Assembly (NCBI GenBank): GCA_013398955.1
Contig: VWPU01011634.1
Span: 1 to 64,000, forward strand
Source: Callaeas wilsoni
Taxonomy: Eukaryota > Chordata > Aves > Passeriformes > Callaeidae
Reading direction: 5' to 3'
Length of the DNA: 64,000 bases
In this document: positions 36,427-47,259 of the stretch, in pieces
Position numbering within the stretch: the stretch's first letter is position 1
Layout of the letters: every line of letters starts with the position of its first letter
Made by a program: the position numbers and the translations under genes
The notes under the pieces: model-generated
What the model was told of the DNA's origin: nothing
The model's input: the letters and a program-made list of their open reading frames with translations, nothing else
The model's database searches: none

Positions 36427-39244
36427 GAATTTATTAAAACAAATTTAATAAATGATATCTTTTGTAATATTTGAATATTACATAAATCAAAATTCATTCT
36501 ACAATATATATTAACATAACATGTATTTTATAAGGTTTAAAACCTTTTTTTTTTCTTAGAGAAAAACATAAAGTACATAAATCTAAGTGCTTTTGGAAAA
36601 TCAGTAAGCAGTGGATATTCCTTATATTCTGTAAACAGAAATTCAGGCAACAAAGTAGAATTATTATATTTTGTACACCTGGAGTTCATTGTGAGGTTTA
36701 CAGAAAATTTTATCAATTTCCTCAATTTCTGTAATACAAGAGAATATGCAAACCTGTTGGACAGTTGTTACATTGAATCCCAGTGGTGGATGCATTTCCA
36801 CGGTCATGGAAAGGGCTTTTTATATACCATACAGTATGGAGTATTGTTACATATTCTCAGGTTAAATGTATTAAATTCTTACTGAAGGTAAAAGGATATA
36901 TGCTTGCTTCCTTCAATGACAGAATTTAGTGTATGAACTAAAGAAGCACCTCATAAGCCCACAAGGTGGAAATAACTTTATAAACACGGGCAATCCCATC
37001 CTAGCTGTGTGACATCCTCTGTTCCCCCCTATAACTTGCAGTACATATGTAACAGAAAGAAACCTCAAGGACAGAGGTGACTCCATTCCATTTCTGCATC
37101 CACAGCTGTGTTAGGTGTGTGCAGAACTGTTTTTGGAAACTAAGCCTTACACTTAGTGTAAGCTGCAAGCTGCAGCGAGACAAAGCAGACACAGAAATTT
37201 ACTTTCATGTAGATTTGTAATGCTGTACACGTGGATTCTTTCCTGCAGTTGCCAGCTCTCTTAGGATAAAACTCATCTCCCTGCAATATAATGAAGAATT
37301 CAGAAACTTCAGGTTTCTCGTAACAATAAGACTGCTCCTTAATATTGCTATACTACATCTGCTATGCCTTCTTTCTGCATCAGTGGAGAGACCCTTAAAT
37401 CTAATCTAAGGAAGTACCAAATCCGTTACTTTGAATTCTGTATTGCATATGTGTATATACTACTGTAGATTTCCAGCACTTTAAAGTATTTGTGCAATCT
37501 ATTGCTAAAACACTTGGCAAGTTATCAGACAATAAGATGAATACCAATGATGTTGATCTGATTCTTTCTTGGGTGAATAAGGGTTTAATACTGCTCTTCA
37601 GAATTTCAGAGTACCAGAAATATATACTAATTGACCTTTACATTCAGTAAGGTTTAAAAGAACATTTTATTAATCTGCTGGAATAATAAAAAAAATGAAT
37701 AAGTAATGATGAAACCATGCTTATTTGATGAGCTATGTTGTTTCACAGTCTGGATTGGAGGAAATAAATGTACAGGCTTTGTGCAGAAAATGTCACAAGC
37801 TGTAATTGAAATCTAGTTTTGTATGTCTTTATTTGCTGGAGTATATCTTTAAATTATATGATAGAAAAATCTGAATTTGATTTTGATGACATACATATGA
37901 AAACATAGTTCATATATGTCCAGACAAGTTTGACAGTGGTAAAGATCTTGAAGTATAGCTCTATGCAAGAGTGCCATACTGTTCAGAGGTACCTGAGCTA
38001 TTGCCAAGCAGAATGCTTCTGGAACTGAAACTGTAGATTTGTGGGATTATATCTCAACTAATTAAATCTGCTGAGAAACTCTACATGGTAGCTACTGGAG
38101 AAGCACTGCAGTAATACAGGACGCTGCACCCAGGTCCAGAGGAGTTCTACTGTATGGGCTGTGGTACTGTATTCAGTCACATGTATAACTCAAGACACGG
38201 GTACTGTTTGTCAGCTTTCCTATTCTTCCAGACTTTGCTGATTCCTGAAACTCTGTTCCAGCTTTCTTATCTCTATTTATTTTCCGAGAATGTGTGTACA
38301 TTGGAGGCAGACTTCACAATCTTCTTCACATTCCTGTGACAAGGGTCATCTCAGGAGCAGGGAAAGTATAAGGAGCAACATAGTATTAGGCAGAATACTG
38401 AACATGATTTATATAGACCGTAGTTGTTTATTTGCAGAGCTACAATAAATTATTTGACTGTCTTCATTGCAAACCAATTCAGTAACGATTAGTATTATGT
38501 TAATATTTCTAAAACAGCATCACAAAGTAAAGGGATTATCAAGGCATGCTATTTTTTGGCACTTCAGAACAAACACTTAACATATTTTTCAGTATTTTTC
38601 TCATTTCATACAAGAGAAAAACAAAAGAATTCAGGATGCTTTCTGCTGAAAACATCTCAGTAATTTCAGGAAAGGTTGCCTCATTTCACCCCAAGCCAGT
38701 TCAGCCGCTGTGCCCTAGTTATGCATCTTTTCGTTACATCAGCTAGTGCTGAACTCCAGCCATCCTCCTGATGCTCTGTCCCCTACCCAAAGCTCTTAAT
38801 TCCCCTGTAGGGAGTTAAGGATGGACGGAATCTGCCAGCAAGGTGAAGGTAGTTTCTCTTCCTCTTGTAACCTCAGAATAGTTCAGAGAAAATCTGCTGC
38901 AGAGCCCAGAAGCAAATGTTTATTTGTATGTGATATACCTGGCTGACTCCAGTGGAATAAGAGCTCAAGCTATGCATAGAAGTCATAGTTCAGGTACCAA
39001 ACTGAAACATGACTTGACTCAAATATTTACTTGAAAAATAAATGTTCTGGTTTGTGAAAGTTTTATGAAGTCTTTCTAAGCACATGTAGATTTTATATTT
39101 TTTTAAATTCTAGTGACAGTGCTTAATTTCTTTTATAGTAAGAAAGTATGTTTTTGTTAATGCCTAAACTGAATCCTTTAATCTTCAAATTGAGCTGTTC
39201 TGTTTGTCCTCAGTAGATGTAGCGAAAACAAGTCCTGTTTTTAT

Positions 39245-39262
39245 TTTTTTCATATGAAAAAA
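39245..39262. repeat. Perfect 18-bp palindrome, low complexity
   Basis: TTTTTTCATATGAAAAAA is self-complementary. Its T and A runs make it easy to generate by chance. Confidence 0.8.
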
Positions 39263-39759
39263 TCTAACGATTTGGAATCCATAAATATTAACTTATGTTC
39301 TGTCATATGCTCTACAGTTTCTTAAAACATTAATCGCAACAGAAGAATAACAGAAAAAAGCAAAATCACCAGCAGGCAACTAAATCAAACCATACATATT
39401 TGAAAATTCCTATTAAGTCCCCTGCAGGCCTTTTTGTTTGGAGCTTTGGTTTTGTTTTGTTTTTTTCAAAAGGAAATTACTTTAGTTCCTTGAAGTTTTA
39501 TTCATAGGTCATGTTCTTGTATTCTCTTATCATCACTGTCAGTGTTTGTAATTATGTCATTTAACCCACAGGTCCCAACTAAAATGATATCCTATGCCTT
39601 ACATATTATAATTCTCTTAATAGGTCTTCCAATACATTTTGACTATTCTGATTGTTTGTTCAACTGTATTGTTCTTCAGTTTGACAACGTTATTATGATC
39701 CCAGATCTCCCAGAATCTTCCCTTCATCTATGTTTCTTACCTCTTTTTTCACTTTTACA

Positions 39760-40225
39760 TAGAATCACAGAATCATAGAATGACTTGGGTTGGGAGGGAC
39801 CTTAAAGATCATATCATTCTAATCTCAACCACCCAGTAGACCAAGTTGGTCAGGGTTCCTTCCAAGCTGGCCTTGAACACCTCCAAGGATAGGCCACCCG
39901 AGGATGGGCAACACGTTCCAGTGTCTCACCACCCTTACAGTAAAGAATTCCCTCCTAACATCTAACCCAAATCTTTCCTCTTAAAGTTTAAAACCATTCC
40001 CCCCATCTATCACTATCTGCCCTCATAAAAAGTTCTCCCTCCTTTTTTTTGTAAGCTCCCTTTAGGCACTGGAAGGTGCCATAAAGATTCCCCAAATCCT
40101 TCTCTTTTCCAGGCTGAATAACCCTGACTCTCTCAGCCTGTCTCTGTAGGAGAGATGCTCCAGCCTTCTTAATATCTTCATGGCTCTTCTTTGGACACAT
40201 TCTAAAAGGTCCACATCTTTCTTGT
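39760..40225 (-). mobile_element. CR1 LINE, 3' fragment
   Basis: A well-preserved minus-strand CR1. The plus strand begins 'tagaatcacagaatcatag', the reverse-complemented tail. It continues through 'gacttgggttgggagggacc', 'ccagtgtctcaccaccctta', 'ctcccttta', 'cttctcttttccaggctgaa' and 'cttctttggacacattctaa'. About 465 bp of the ORF2 end and 3' UTR remain, with disabling indels. It lies directly before a second, older CR1 in the same orientation. Confidence 0.95.
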
Positions 40226-40690
40226 GAAAGAATTGGTCCAAGTAATAAATATAGTATAAATGAAGTACAGAACTAATCATTAAAAGATTTTTAATAAGTC
40301 CTAAATATGAAATAAAGTGGGAAAAATTAGGCAATACATTCAATTTTTTTCTTTATCTAATGGGGCAACGAGAGAAGTCGTAAGCGTTGTATATGTTTAG
40401 TACAGTAAGCCTTTAGAGCTACTTCCACTTAAAATTCTTTTAAGAGTCACTATGTAAATAGAAGGTAATAAATGAGATTCCCAAAGGCTATATTCCCATG
40501 CTGAGAAATGTTAAAAAACATAGTAATTATTTATATTTTTTTCTTGTAACACCTAATTTGTGATTACTGTTTGCCTGAAGACTCTAAAAGCATTAGACTT
40601 TTTTTACAGTGGAACAGTTAATCTGGGAAGAGTTCCACATGTCATATTGCTAAAGTATATATAGTATATATAAATACTTCTACACATAAA

Positions 40691-40970
40691 ATAGAATAGA
40701 ATATTTTCAGTTAAAAGAGACTTACAATGATCAAATAGTCCAATTACCTTACCAATTCAGGGCTGACAAAAAGTTAAAGAATATTTTTAAGAGATTGTCA
40801 AAATTACTCTTAAAAACTGGCGGGCTTGGGGCCTCAACCACCTCTTCAGGAAGGCTGTTTGACCGTGCTCTCAGTAGAGATATTTTTCCTAATGTCATCT
40901 GAACTTCCTCTGATGAAGCTTTGAACCATTCCCAGGAATGGTAAACTCCAGGAAGAAGAATGAAAGTCAG
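40691..40970 (-). mobile_element. Older, diverged CR1 LINE fragment
   Basis: The plus strand starts with a degraded CR1 tail ('atagaatagaatattttcag') and keeps recognisable blocks such as 'gcttggggcctcaaccacct', 'cttcaggaaggctgtttgac', 'tttttcctaatgtcatctga' and 'gaagctttgaaccattccca'. Divergence is much higher than in the copy at 39.8-40.2 kb, so it is an older insertion. The inner boundary is approximate. Confidence 0.85.
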
Positions 40971-43900
40971 CTTTGCTTGAGTTCTAGATCTAAGAAATCT
41001 CAATTCTACTCCATACCAGTTTATTCTATCCTGTTATTATCCTAAAAATATTTCTCGATATTTTTTTTCTGTTTGGGTTTTATTCCCTCTCCAGAGACAA
41101 GGCCTAAGGCAAATAACTACAGAAATTAAATGAATGAAGTTCAGGCAAAATAATTTTCTTCCACTTGAAGGTCAGTAATGAATGTAAAATCTTAAATGAG
41201 GAGGATTCGGAAAATGTGCTTAGCAACACATATAAAATCCTGACTTAGAGGAAAAAAATCTATTTTTCTCAAAAGAATTCTCTAGGACGGGAGAAGTAGA
41301 ATCTGAGGACATTAGTTATTTCTTAATTGTGTCTGCTGTGCAGTACCTTAGAGAAGCTGATGCAGTGGTATAACCGCAATGACATTTTATATATTATGAC
41401 AGTGTGAATAACCAGCAGGCTGGTCAGCAAAATATTGTGGAACTAATTTTGCTTTTAGACAATTACATAAGCTATAAAATCACTTTTTAAAAAGCATAAT
41501 TCTATCCATGTCTGTTCTCTGCTGTGAAACAATATTTTCTATACATTGATTCTACATTGCTCACACCTCATCTGATAGAATGAGACAACATAAGATGCTC
41601 GCTGAAGGGTACCATTGACTACATCTTTTACTTCCACAAAATGTAGTGGCTGCAGATACACAGAATTGGTATGAATCTCTATGTGCAGACACTGACTCAC
41701 AGAAATACATTTTATATCAGACCATTTATTAAAACCATTAATTCTGAAAGAGTTTGTCTCAGGTTATTCTCCAGATTCACATGCCATCACATTATTGTGT
41801 GTACGTATAGTGCTCTCTCATTAACCCTTCTGAAATGGTAACAGACCATCTAAACAGTTTGTCTCATTTTTAGATAACAGAAGGACTAAAACATTTGGAA
41901 GAAGGCAATTTTCCTTTAATGTGAAAATAGAGGAACCAGAGCAGATTTCATTGAAAAATATGGAGGTAACACCTCTTGATCTTTCTGGGCAGTATAACAG
42001 TGAAATCATAAAATTAGTTTCTTACTAATTCCAAAAGGTTATGGAAGAAATGGAGGGAATAAGCTTTCCTGACCAAAATCATAGGACTGGTGTGGTCAAA
42101 TATTACTGCAGATGTGTTAATGAGACTTAGCACTCAGTACGTACAGTAAATCCCCATTCCCTGAAATGAACCAATTAATGAAATGAAACTTTATAGCATG
42201 GAACTTTATAGTCTATTATATAGACTTTGCAATGGCACAATTTCTTTCAGAATTTGTGTGTTTATTAATTGCATGATCAATTGTATGATCTCAGTTGTAT
42301 GATCTAGGGTTGACTGAGAAGATATATTGTCTTGAATTGGTACTAGATTTAAATCCATAAAATGTAGGGAACTCATGTGTTGCAAATGTTTTAATAGAGC
42401 TTATTTCTTCTACAGAAGAAGAAAATGGGCCCGGAAACAAATGGTTTTGCAGTAAATATATCATTGGATTTTTTTGTTTTATCAGTAAATGCCTTGGTTG
42501 TATAATTCTTGGCATCTTTTCTGTTATGAATAACCCTACACTCATTTCCATCCTTTTTAATTATCCACTCTGGCTTACAACATAATCAGCGTTAAACCAG
42601 CTGTGCAACCTTGAAAGATCACCATTTCAGTAATACGTTGATAAAAACAGAGCAAGCAAGCTATTAATTTTAATAGAAGCCCTCCCTTCTGGCTACAGCC
42701 TGGACACCATTTCAGAGGTGCATCCATTTATCGTGGAGTACCATCCCTGGTGCACTCATTATAGGAATAGATTCCATTCACTGTCTGTCACTGTGGCAAG
42801 TTAGATGACTATCAAGGGCCAGTAAGGTCACCTTTGAGGTGAATGTTCCCTACTAATACAGTGAAACGACTTGTGGAAACACTCAGCAGCAGCAGAAAGG
42901 AAGTGTATGTGGTAAATAATGAAGAAGCTTAATATGATTTCAAAATTTTTTGTCAAGAAAAATCTGCACAGAGACACTTGGAATTTAATGCTGCATAAGT
43001 CTTAATCAGTACATCCTGTCAGTTATTAGTTCTGGCCAGAAGCTTTAACTGCTAAAAAAGTCAGAAATTAATAACTGCATATGTCTCCTGATCTCCTAAG
43101 CTGCCACGATACAAAAGAGAAGTCTTAAATTAAATACCTAGATTTAGACTTGAATTCTTCTATGACACTTTAATAATCCATAAGTGCTGTTATTCAGCAG
43201 GCTAAACCTAGTGAAGTTGCATTAAGGATAAGCAAAATTTTTACGAATTATAGCATTTTCCTATTTGTTGGACACAAATACAGATCATTCTGGTGGAAGC
43301 TTTACTGATCTCACGTTCATGTTCCTTACCAGAGTGACTTACCAGATATGTGCATAAAGAACTGGTGTTAGAGGCACCAGTACAATCAAAATTTCCCTTA
43401 CTACCACCTACAATGACTATATTGGTGCCGCAAGCAGTACGCACTGTGAATTCTCTGAACTTAGCAATCTGCCAGGCCTGTTATACTTCACCCAAGAGTT
43501 TATGCAGTCATCATCACGACAGTTTACTCTTCACACTGGTGAGCAATAAACTTAGAGAAGGTACTGCTGATAAGTTTACAGAATCTGAACTTGGTTTGCT
43601 TTGTATGCTGGAAATGCTGAAATCCTCTTATTTAGGGAAAAACACCTTTAATTCTGAATTTTCTGCAGCCATAATAAAGCATGCATGTACTCACTCAATA
43701 TTACTATTATATAAATACTTTATGACCTATAGGTCGATGCAGCCATGAAGTGCATTAAGTTCTATATACCAGTATATGTTCATTTATATAGCATCAAGCA
43801 TATATAAATTAGAGCAGATGCCAGAAATATTAAAGAATTTAATGTTAGAATAATACCACAGCTACTTACATCACCTCAAATAAATCTTTCTCAGTGAGAT

Positions 43901-44099
43901 GATTTTCAGCAATTTAGGTATTTTAGAGACATATTTTTTGTATGCATACTTTGAAGACAAGCTAAAAAATAATGCTTCTGTTACAGTCAGAAAATAACAT
44001 GGAGAAAGTAGAAACTTTAAGAGAAGAGAGTCTGTGAAGAAGTGTCCTATGCAGGGACAATTCAGGAGACTCCTGATGTGCATCTGAATTCTTGGCCCA
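40971..44099. other. Unique AT-rich DNA, no gene called
   Basis: No repeat or gene recognised. A 132-codon plus-strand open frame at 43350-43748 starts at GTG rather than ATG and shows no motif. Short imperfect direct repeats of 'ttgtatgatct' lie near 42280-42305. Confidence 0.5.
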
Positions 44100-44149
44100 G
44101 GTATTGGAGAAACTATGCCAGAGGAGAAGGGTTACTGGTCGCTGTGTTT

Positions 44150-44770
44150 ATCAGTGTGAATGAGCTCATTAGAAAGATCAGAGACAGTCTGGGCTGTACC
44201 AAACATGTCACGGCTGAGTCTGAGATCTGGAAGAACCTCAGCCGGACAAGGAACAAAGTCACTACCCCGAAATTTGGAAGAGCAAATCTTAGCTGTCAAA
44301 GGAGTTGGTGAATGAAATCTCCTACGAAACTATCCTTAGAGACAGAGGAGCTGACCAGAGATGGCAGCTCTTTAAGGCCACTTCTCTTAGAGTACAAGAG
44401 GTCTCCATCCTTATGGGTAGGAAAACAAGCTGTGCAGGCTGGAAACCAGCATGGCTGAGCAAGAATCTGCTCCTCAAGCTGAAAAGTAGGAAAGAAATGC
44501 TGTAAATGGAAGCAGGGACAGGTGACCTGGAGAGAGTGCAGGAATGCAGTCTGGATGTGTAATAATGGGATAAGGAAAGGCAAGGCAGATGGAATGGATC
44601 TTGTCAAAGGACATGAAGAAGAATAATAAGGAGGGATACTAGAAGTATATAGGTCAGAAAAGAAAGGTCATGAATAAAAAAGGTCACTGATAAATGAGAA
44701 GGGAGAACTGGTGGCAACAGACATGGAGAAGGCTGAGGTATTTAACGAGTTCTTTGCCTCAGACTTTAGG
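44150..44770 (+). mobile_element. CR1 LINE, middle of ORF2
   Basis: In the plus frame the translation includes ELIRKIRDSLGC and later, across frameshifts, peptides of the CR1 linker between endonuclease and reverse transcriptase. At the DNA level 'aagcagggacaggtgacctg', 'cactgataaatgagaaggga' and 'tatttaacgagttctttgcc' are typical of this CR1 region. Both ends are truncated, since neither the reverse-transcriptase core nor a 3' tail follows. The DNA at 44040-44150 may also belong to it. Frameshifts show it is dead. Confidence 0.75.
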
Positions 44771-45120
44771 CTTCCATGCAGCTTGATCTCATCTGTTAGC
44801 AGATTTCTGTAAAAAGAAAAGTGAAAATTAGGCCTACTACACACCAATTTTTAAAAAGAAGAAGCAATCCATTGAGTGGTGATTTGGTTCCTGTGTCTAC
44901 TACTAAAGTAACCAAAAAGTTAAAAGGGTATCCAGGAAGAGTCCTTATTACATCTCCCTGAGTGCTTTCTGTGAGTTTTCTTATGTAAATCCACTGGCAG
45001 TTGCCCCCCTCTGAACCGGTTCCTGCAGTGAGAGTGTGCTGGCATTATTCCTGGAAAAAGAAAACAATACAAGTCTCAAAGGGGTTGGTCCCTGGACAGG
45101 TTACCCCTTAGTGGCTCAAA
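44771..45120. other. Unassigned spacer between CR1 and minus-strand frame
   Basis: No recognised gene. On the minus strand, a purine tract AGAGGGGGGCAA lies at 45001-45012, about 110 bases after the end of the open frame at 45121. A retroviral polypurine tract would sit in such a place, but no LTR was recognised after it. Confidence 0.4.
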
Positions 45121-45725
45121 TTATTTAATAGCTTGGACTTGATATGTCTCAGGTGGACTCTGAAATTCTATTCCATTAAATGCTTGCCACAATGCTGTTG
45201 TTACTTCCCCTACCTTTTCAGGGTATCTCTGGCTAATTTCCTGTCCGGAGGGAGTGAGAATACTTGCGGGAGTTTGACAAGAACTATAGAAGTACAGCCT
45301 GTGCTGTGGGGAGTGAATGCTTATACCTCTGAAGGCGTCTGTTAAGTATTGTCCTGTCTCCCAGATAAGCGCCAATTGAGCCTTCTCATGTCTCCAGCTT
45401 GGAATCATAAAAGATATATCTTTTACATCTAGGATTGCTGCTATCTGAATTTGATTTGCCAGTTCCAGAAAATTTAGCACAGCAGTGGTTAAAGGTGCAG
45501 CATTATCATTCAATTGCCTGTAATATACTGGCCAGATAAGAGAATTAGAAAGGGAGTGTGAAACCACCCCGACAATGCCCAGGCACAAGGGTCCTTGTAT
45601 TGTGGCTGTTAGGTTTTCGATGTTGGGTGCTGCAGCTGTTAGTGGAGCCAAATCAGCTGTAACTTCAGAAAATCCATTTTCTGCTGCAGCAAAAGTTCCG
45701 CACTGTGATACACCAGCAATTCTTT
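45121..45725 (-). pseudogene. Unidentified minus-strand open frame, possibly ERV-derived
   Basis: About 200 codons are open on the minus strand, ending in a TAA at 45121. A frame of 176 residues starts at a TTG codon at 45651, but there is no ATG there and the frame stays open up to a stop near 45725. Beyond two stops the same frame again reads like protein as far as about 45970. The composition is mixed and protein-like (PVYYRQLNDNAAPLTTAVL, RHEKAQLALIWETGQYL, GQEISQRYPEKVGEV), unlike the AT-driven frames elsewhere in the window. I do not recognise a domain. It lies 450 bp from an LTR whose polyadenylation signal points the other way. It could be a gag or env remnant of another endogenous retrovirus, or a decayed host gene. 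Confidence 0.4.
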
Positions 45726-46083
45726 ATTTAGGGAGTGTAAATGCTGCTCAGAGTGAGTGTACTGCAGTCTCTGGATTTCTTTTAGGGTTAAGATTAGCAG
45801 ACATCTGCTTCTCACCCAGGAGGCATAAATTATCCTTATCAATTTGGCAGATAACACTTGCTCCACTTACTCCAGTAATTTTAACTCTTTGCCATCTAGG
45901 TAGTACACCCAGCTTCCCAGCATCCCACTGCAGTAATACTGACTGGATTTCAGTCTCACCCGATTTATGGCCAAATTTGATATCTTGGTAGCTGCATAAG
46001 ATGTGGTTTTAATAGCAGTTTGCTGACCCAGGCAATTATTTGTGGCTTTAATTTTAATTAAAGGGTCGTAATGTTACTTCCAT

Positions 46084-46137
46084 ATTATCAGATGTCAATG
46101 CAAACTTCGTCATTTACAGATGTTAATGCAAATGCTA
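46084..46137. repeat. Imperfect direct repeat beside the LTR
   Basis: On the minus strand 'tttgcattaacatctg' recurs about 30 bases later as 'tttgcattgacatctg'. It sits between the open frame and the LTR and may be part of either element. Confidence 0.6.
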
Positions 46138-46174
46138 CATCTTGCTCTTTATCAGAACAACAGATCTGTTCATC

Positions 46175-46624
46175 TGATGCCTTAGGATTTTAGCTTTTAT
46201 ATTTTCATATATTTGCAATCCTGCAATTCTTTAGTGTATAACTCTGAACTCCATATAGAGTGTTAGCTACTGCTTTTCCCATTTTTGTCAGATACAACGA
46301 TTCCTCTCTAGGCCTGAGAATCAAGGACACCTCACTGTCTCAGGCCCCGAGAAACGGAAACAAAAGGGAGTTGGGGGGAAGCAAACTAAGGGAATGGGAC
46401 TCCACTGCCCGAAGCTGTAACTGGAAAATTAACCCCTGCTATGCAAATGGACAAAACTTATATCTGTCCGAAAAACCTGTGACTGTCGTCCATCCTGGGT
46501 GTAGTCTCTGTGAAACTCCTGCACTGCCCGAGATGTGCCCTGTGAAGGCCTTTCAATAAATACCTACCCTTTATCCTTTCACTCTGTCTAGCCTCTGTTC
46601 CAGGTCAGCCTCTACAAGGCATCA
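46175..46624 (+). mobile_element. LTR, ERVL-like family (copy 2)
   Basis: A 450-bp relative of the LTR at 15972-16416, alignable from end to end. It shows a perfect 9-bp terminal inverted repeat, TGATGCCTT...AAGGCATCA. The polyadenylation signal AATAAA is at 46555-46560, 64 bases before the end, which fixes the plus orientation. No purine tract precedes it and no TGG-type primer-binding site follows it, so neither side looks like its own internal region. No matching target duplication was seen. It is most simply a solo LTR inserted next to the unrelated minus-strand frame. Confidence 0.8.
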
Positions 46625-47085
46625 CACCTTCTCCAAAATCTTCCACTGGACATAAAAAATCTGATTTATAAGACTACATTTCTGAAAATGTTACAGAAGT
46701 GTTCCACATCCTGAAATTCTTCCTGTAAGATTCTCTCTTTCTCTCATGCACATCCCAAAGCTCTGCCTGAAACATTCCAGGGCAATCATGCTGCCTGCAG
46801 CCCTTTCTCTTTTTCTTTATATAAATGATAGTACAATTCTTTCACCAAATCTTGTAAAGTAAGTATTATTTTACCTTCAGATTTCTGAGTAGGTAATCAC
46901 TCTTTTTGTGCTGTTTTAAGGGCAGCAACCAAAAAGCAGCCTCTTTCAGATCACAGACTAGTTGCAAGTTCCTCCCTTCTGTGCCTATCTCAAATTCCCA
47001 CTGTGTTGGTTTATCTTACGTCACGTTCCTTCTGTGTCCTTGACAGTGTTTTAGGACAGGCAACTGTATTCTTTAAGTCCCTACA
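46625..47085. other. Spacer between LTR and CR1
   Basis: About 460 bases in which no gene or repeat was recognised. Confidence 0.5.
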
Positions 47086-47259
47086 ACACTAGAACAGGTT
47101 GCCCAAAGGTGTGGGTGGACCATCCTTGGAAGTGTTGAAGTACAGGTTGGATGGAGCCCTGAGGAATATGATCTGTTGGGTGGTGTCCCTGCCCATGATG
47201 GATGGGGTTAGAACTAGATGATCTTTAAGGTCCCTCCCAACCCAGGTCATTCTATGATT
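47086..47259 (+). mobile_element. CR1 LINE, short 3' end
   Basis: A 174-bp 5'-truncated CR1. The blocks 'gaacaggttgcccaaaggtg', 'accatccttggaagtgttga', 'gatgatctttaaggtccctc' and 'ccaacccaggtc' end in ATTCTATGATT at 47249-47259. The close match to young CR1 tails suggests a fairly recent copy. Confidence 0.93.

Larger units (their letters stand above)
19611..39759. other. Long unique AT-rich stretch, no gene called
   Basis: Twenty kilobases with no CR1, LTR or recognisable gene. The contents listed separately are a 25-bp tandem duplication (21227-21275), a perfect palindrome with an E-box (22608-22625), a (CA)n array (25091-25129), a STAT-type palindrome (28167-28183), a heat-shock-type element (30845-30859) and a 16-bp direct repeat (36389-36426). 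It also has AT-rich patches near 21620-21740, T15 at 28362-28376 and a T/G-rich patch near 25795-25855. Open frames of up to 116 codons (31449-31799) carry no motif I recognise. Confidence 0.5.

Noticed and set aside
43350..43748. 132-codon plus-strand open frame
   Set aside because: Its start is GTG, no motif or splice context is visible, and the composition is ordinary.
45575..45991. 138-codon plus-strand open frame
   Set aside because: It is antisense to the more protein-like minus-strand frame, which has the better composition.
15972..46624. The two LTRs as the ends of one 30-kb provirus
   Set aside because: They have diverged visibly from each other, the interval contains unique DNA and separate CR1 insertions, and neither LTR has a primer-binding site or polypurine tract beside it.
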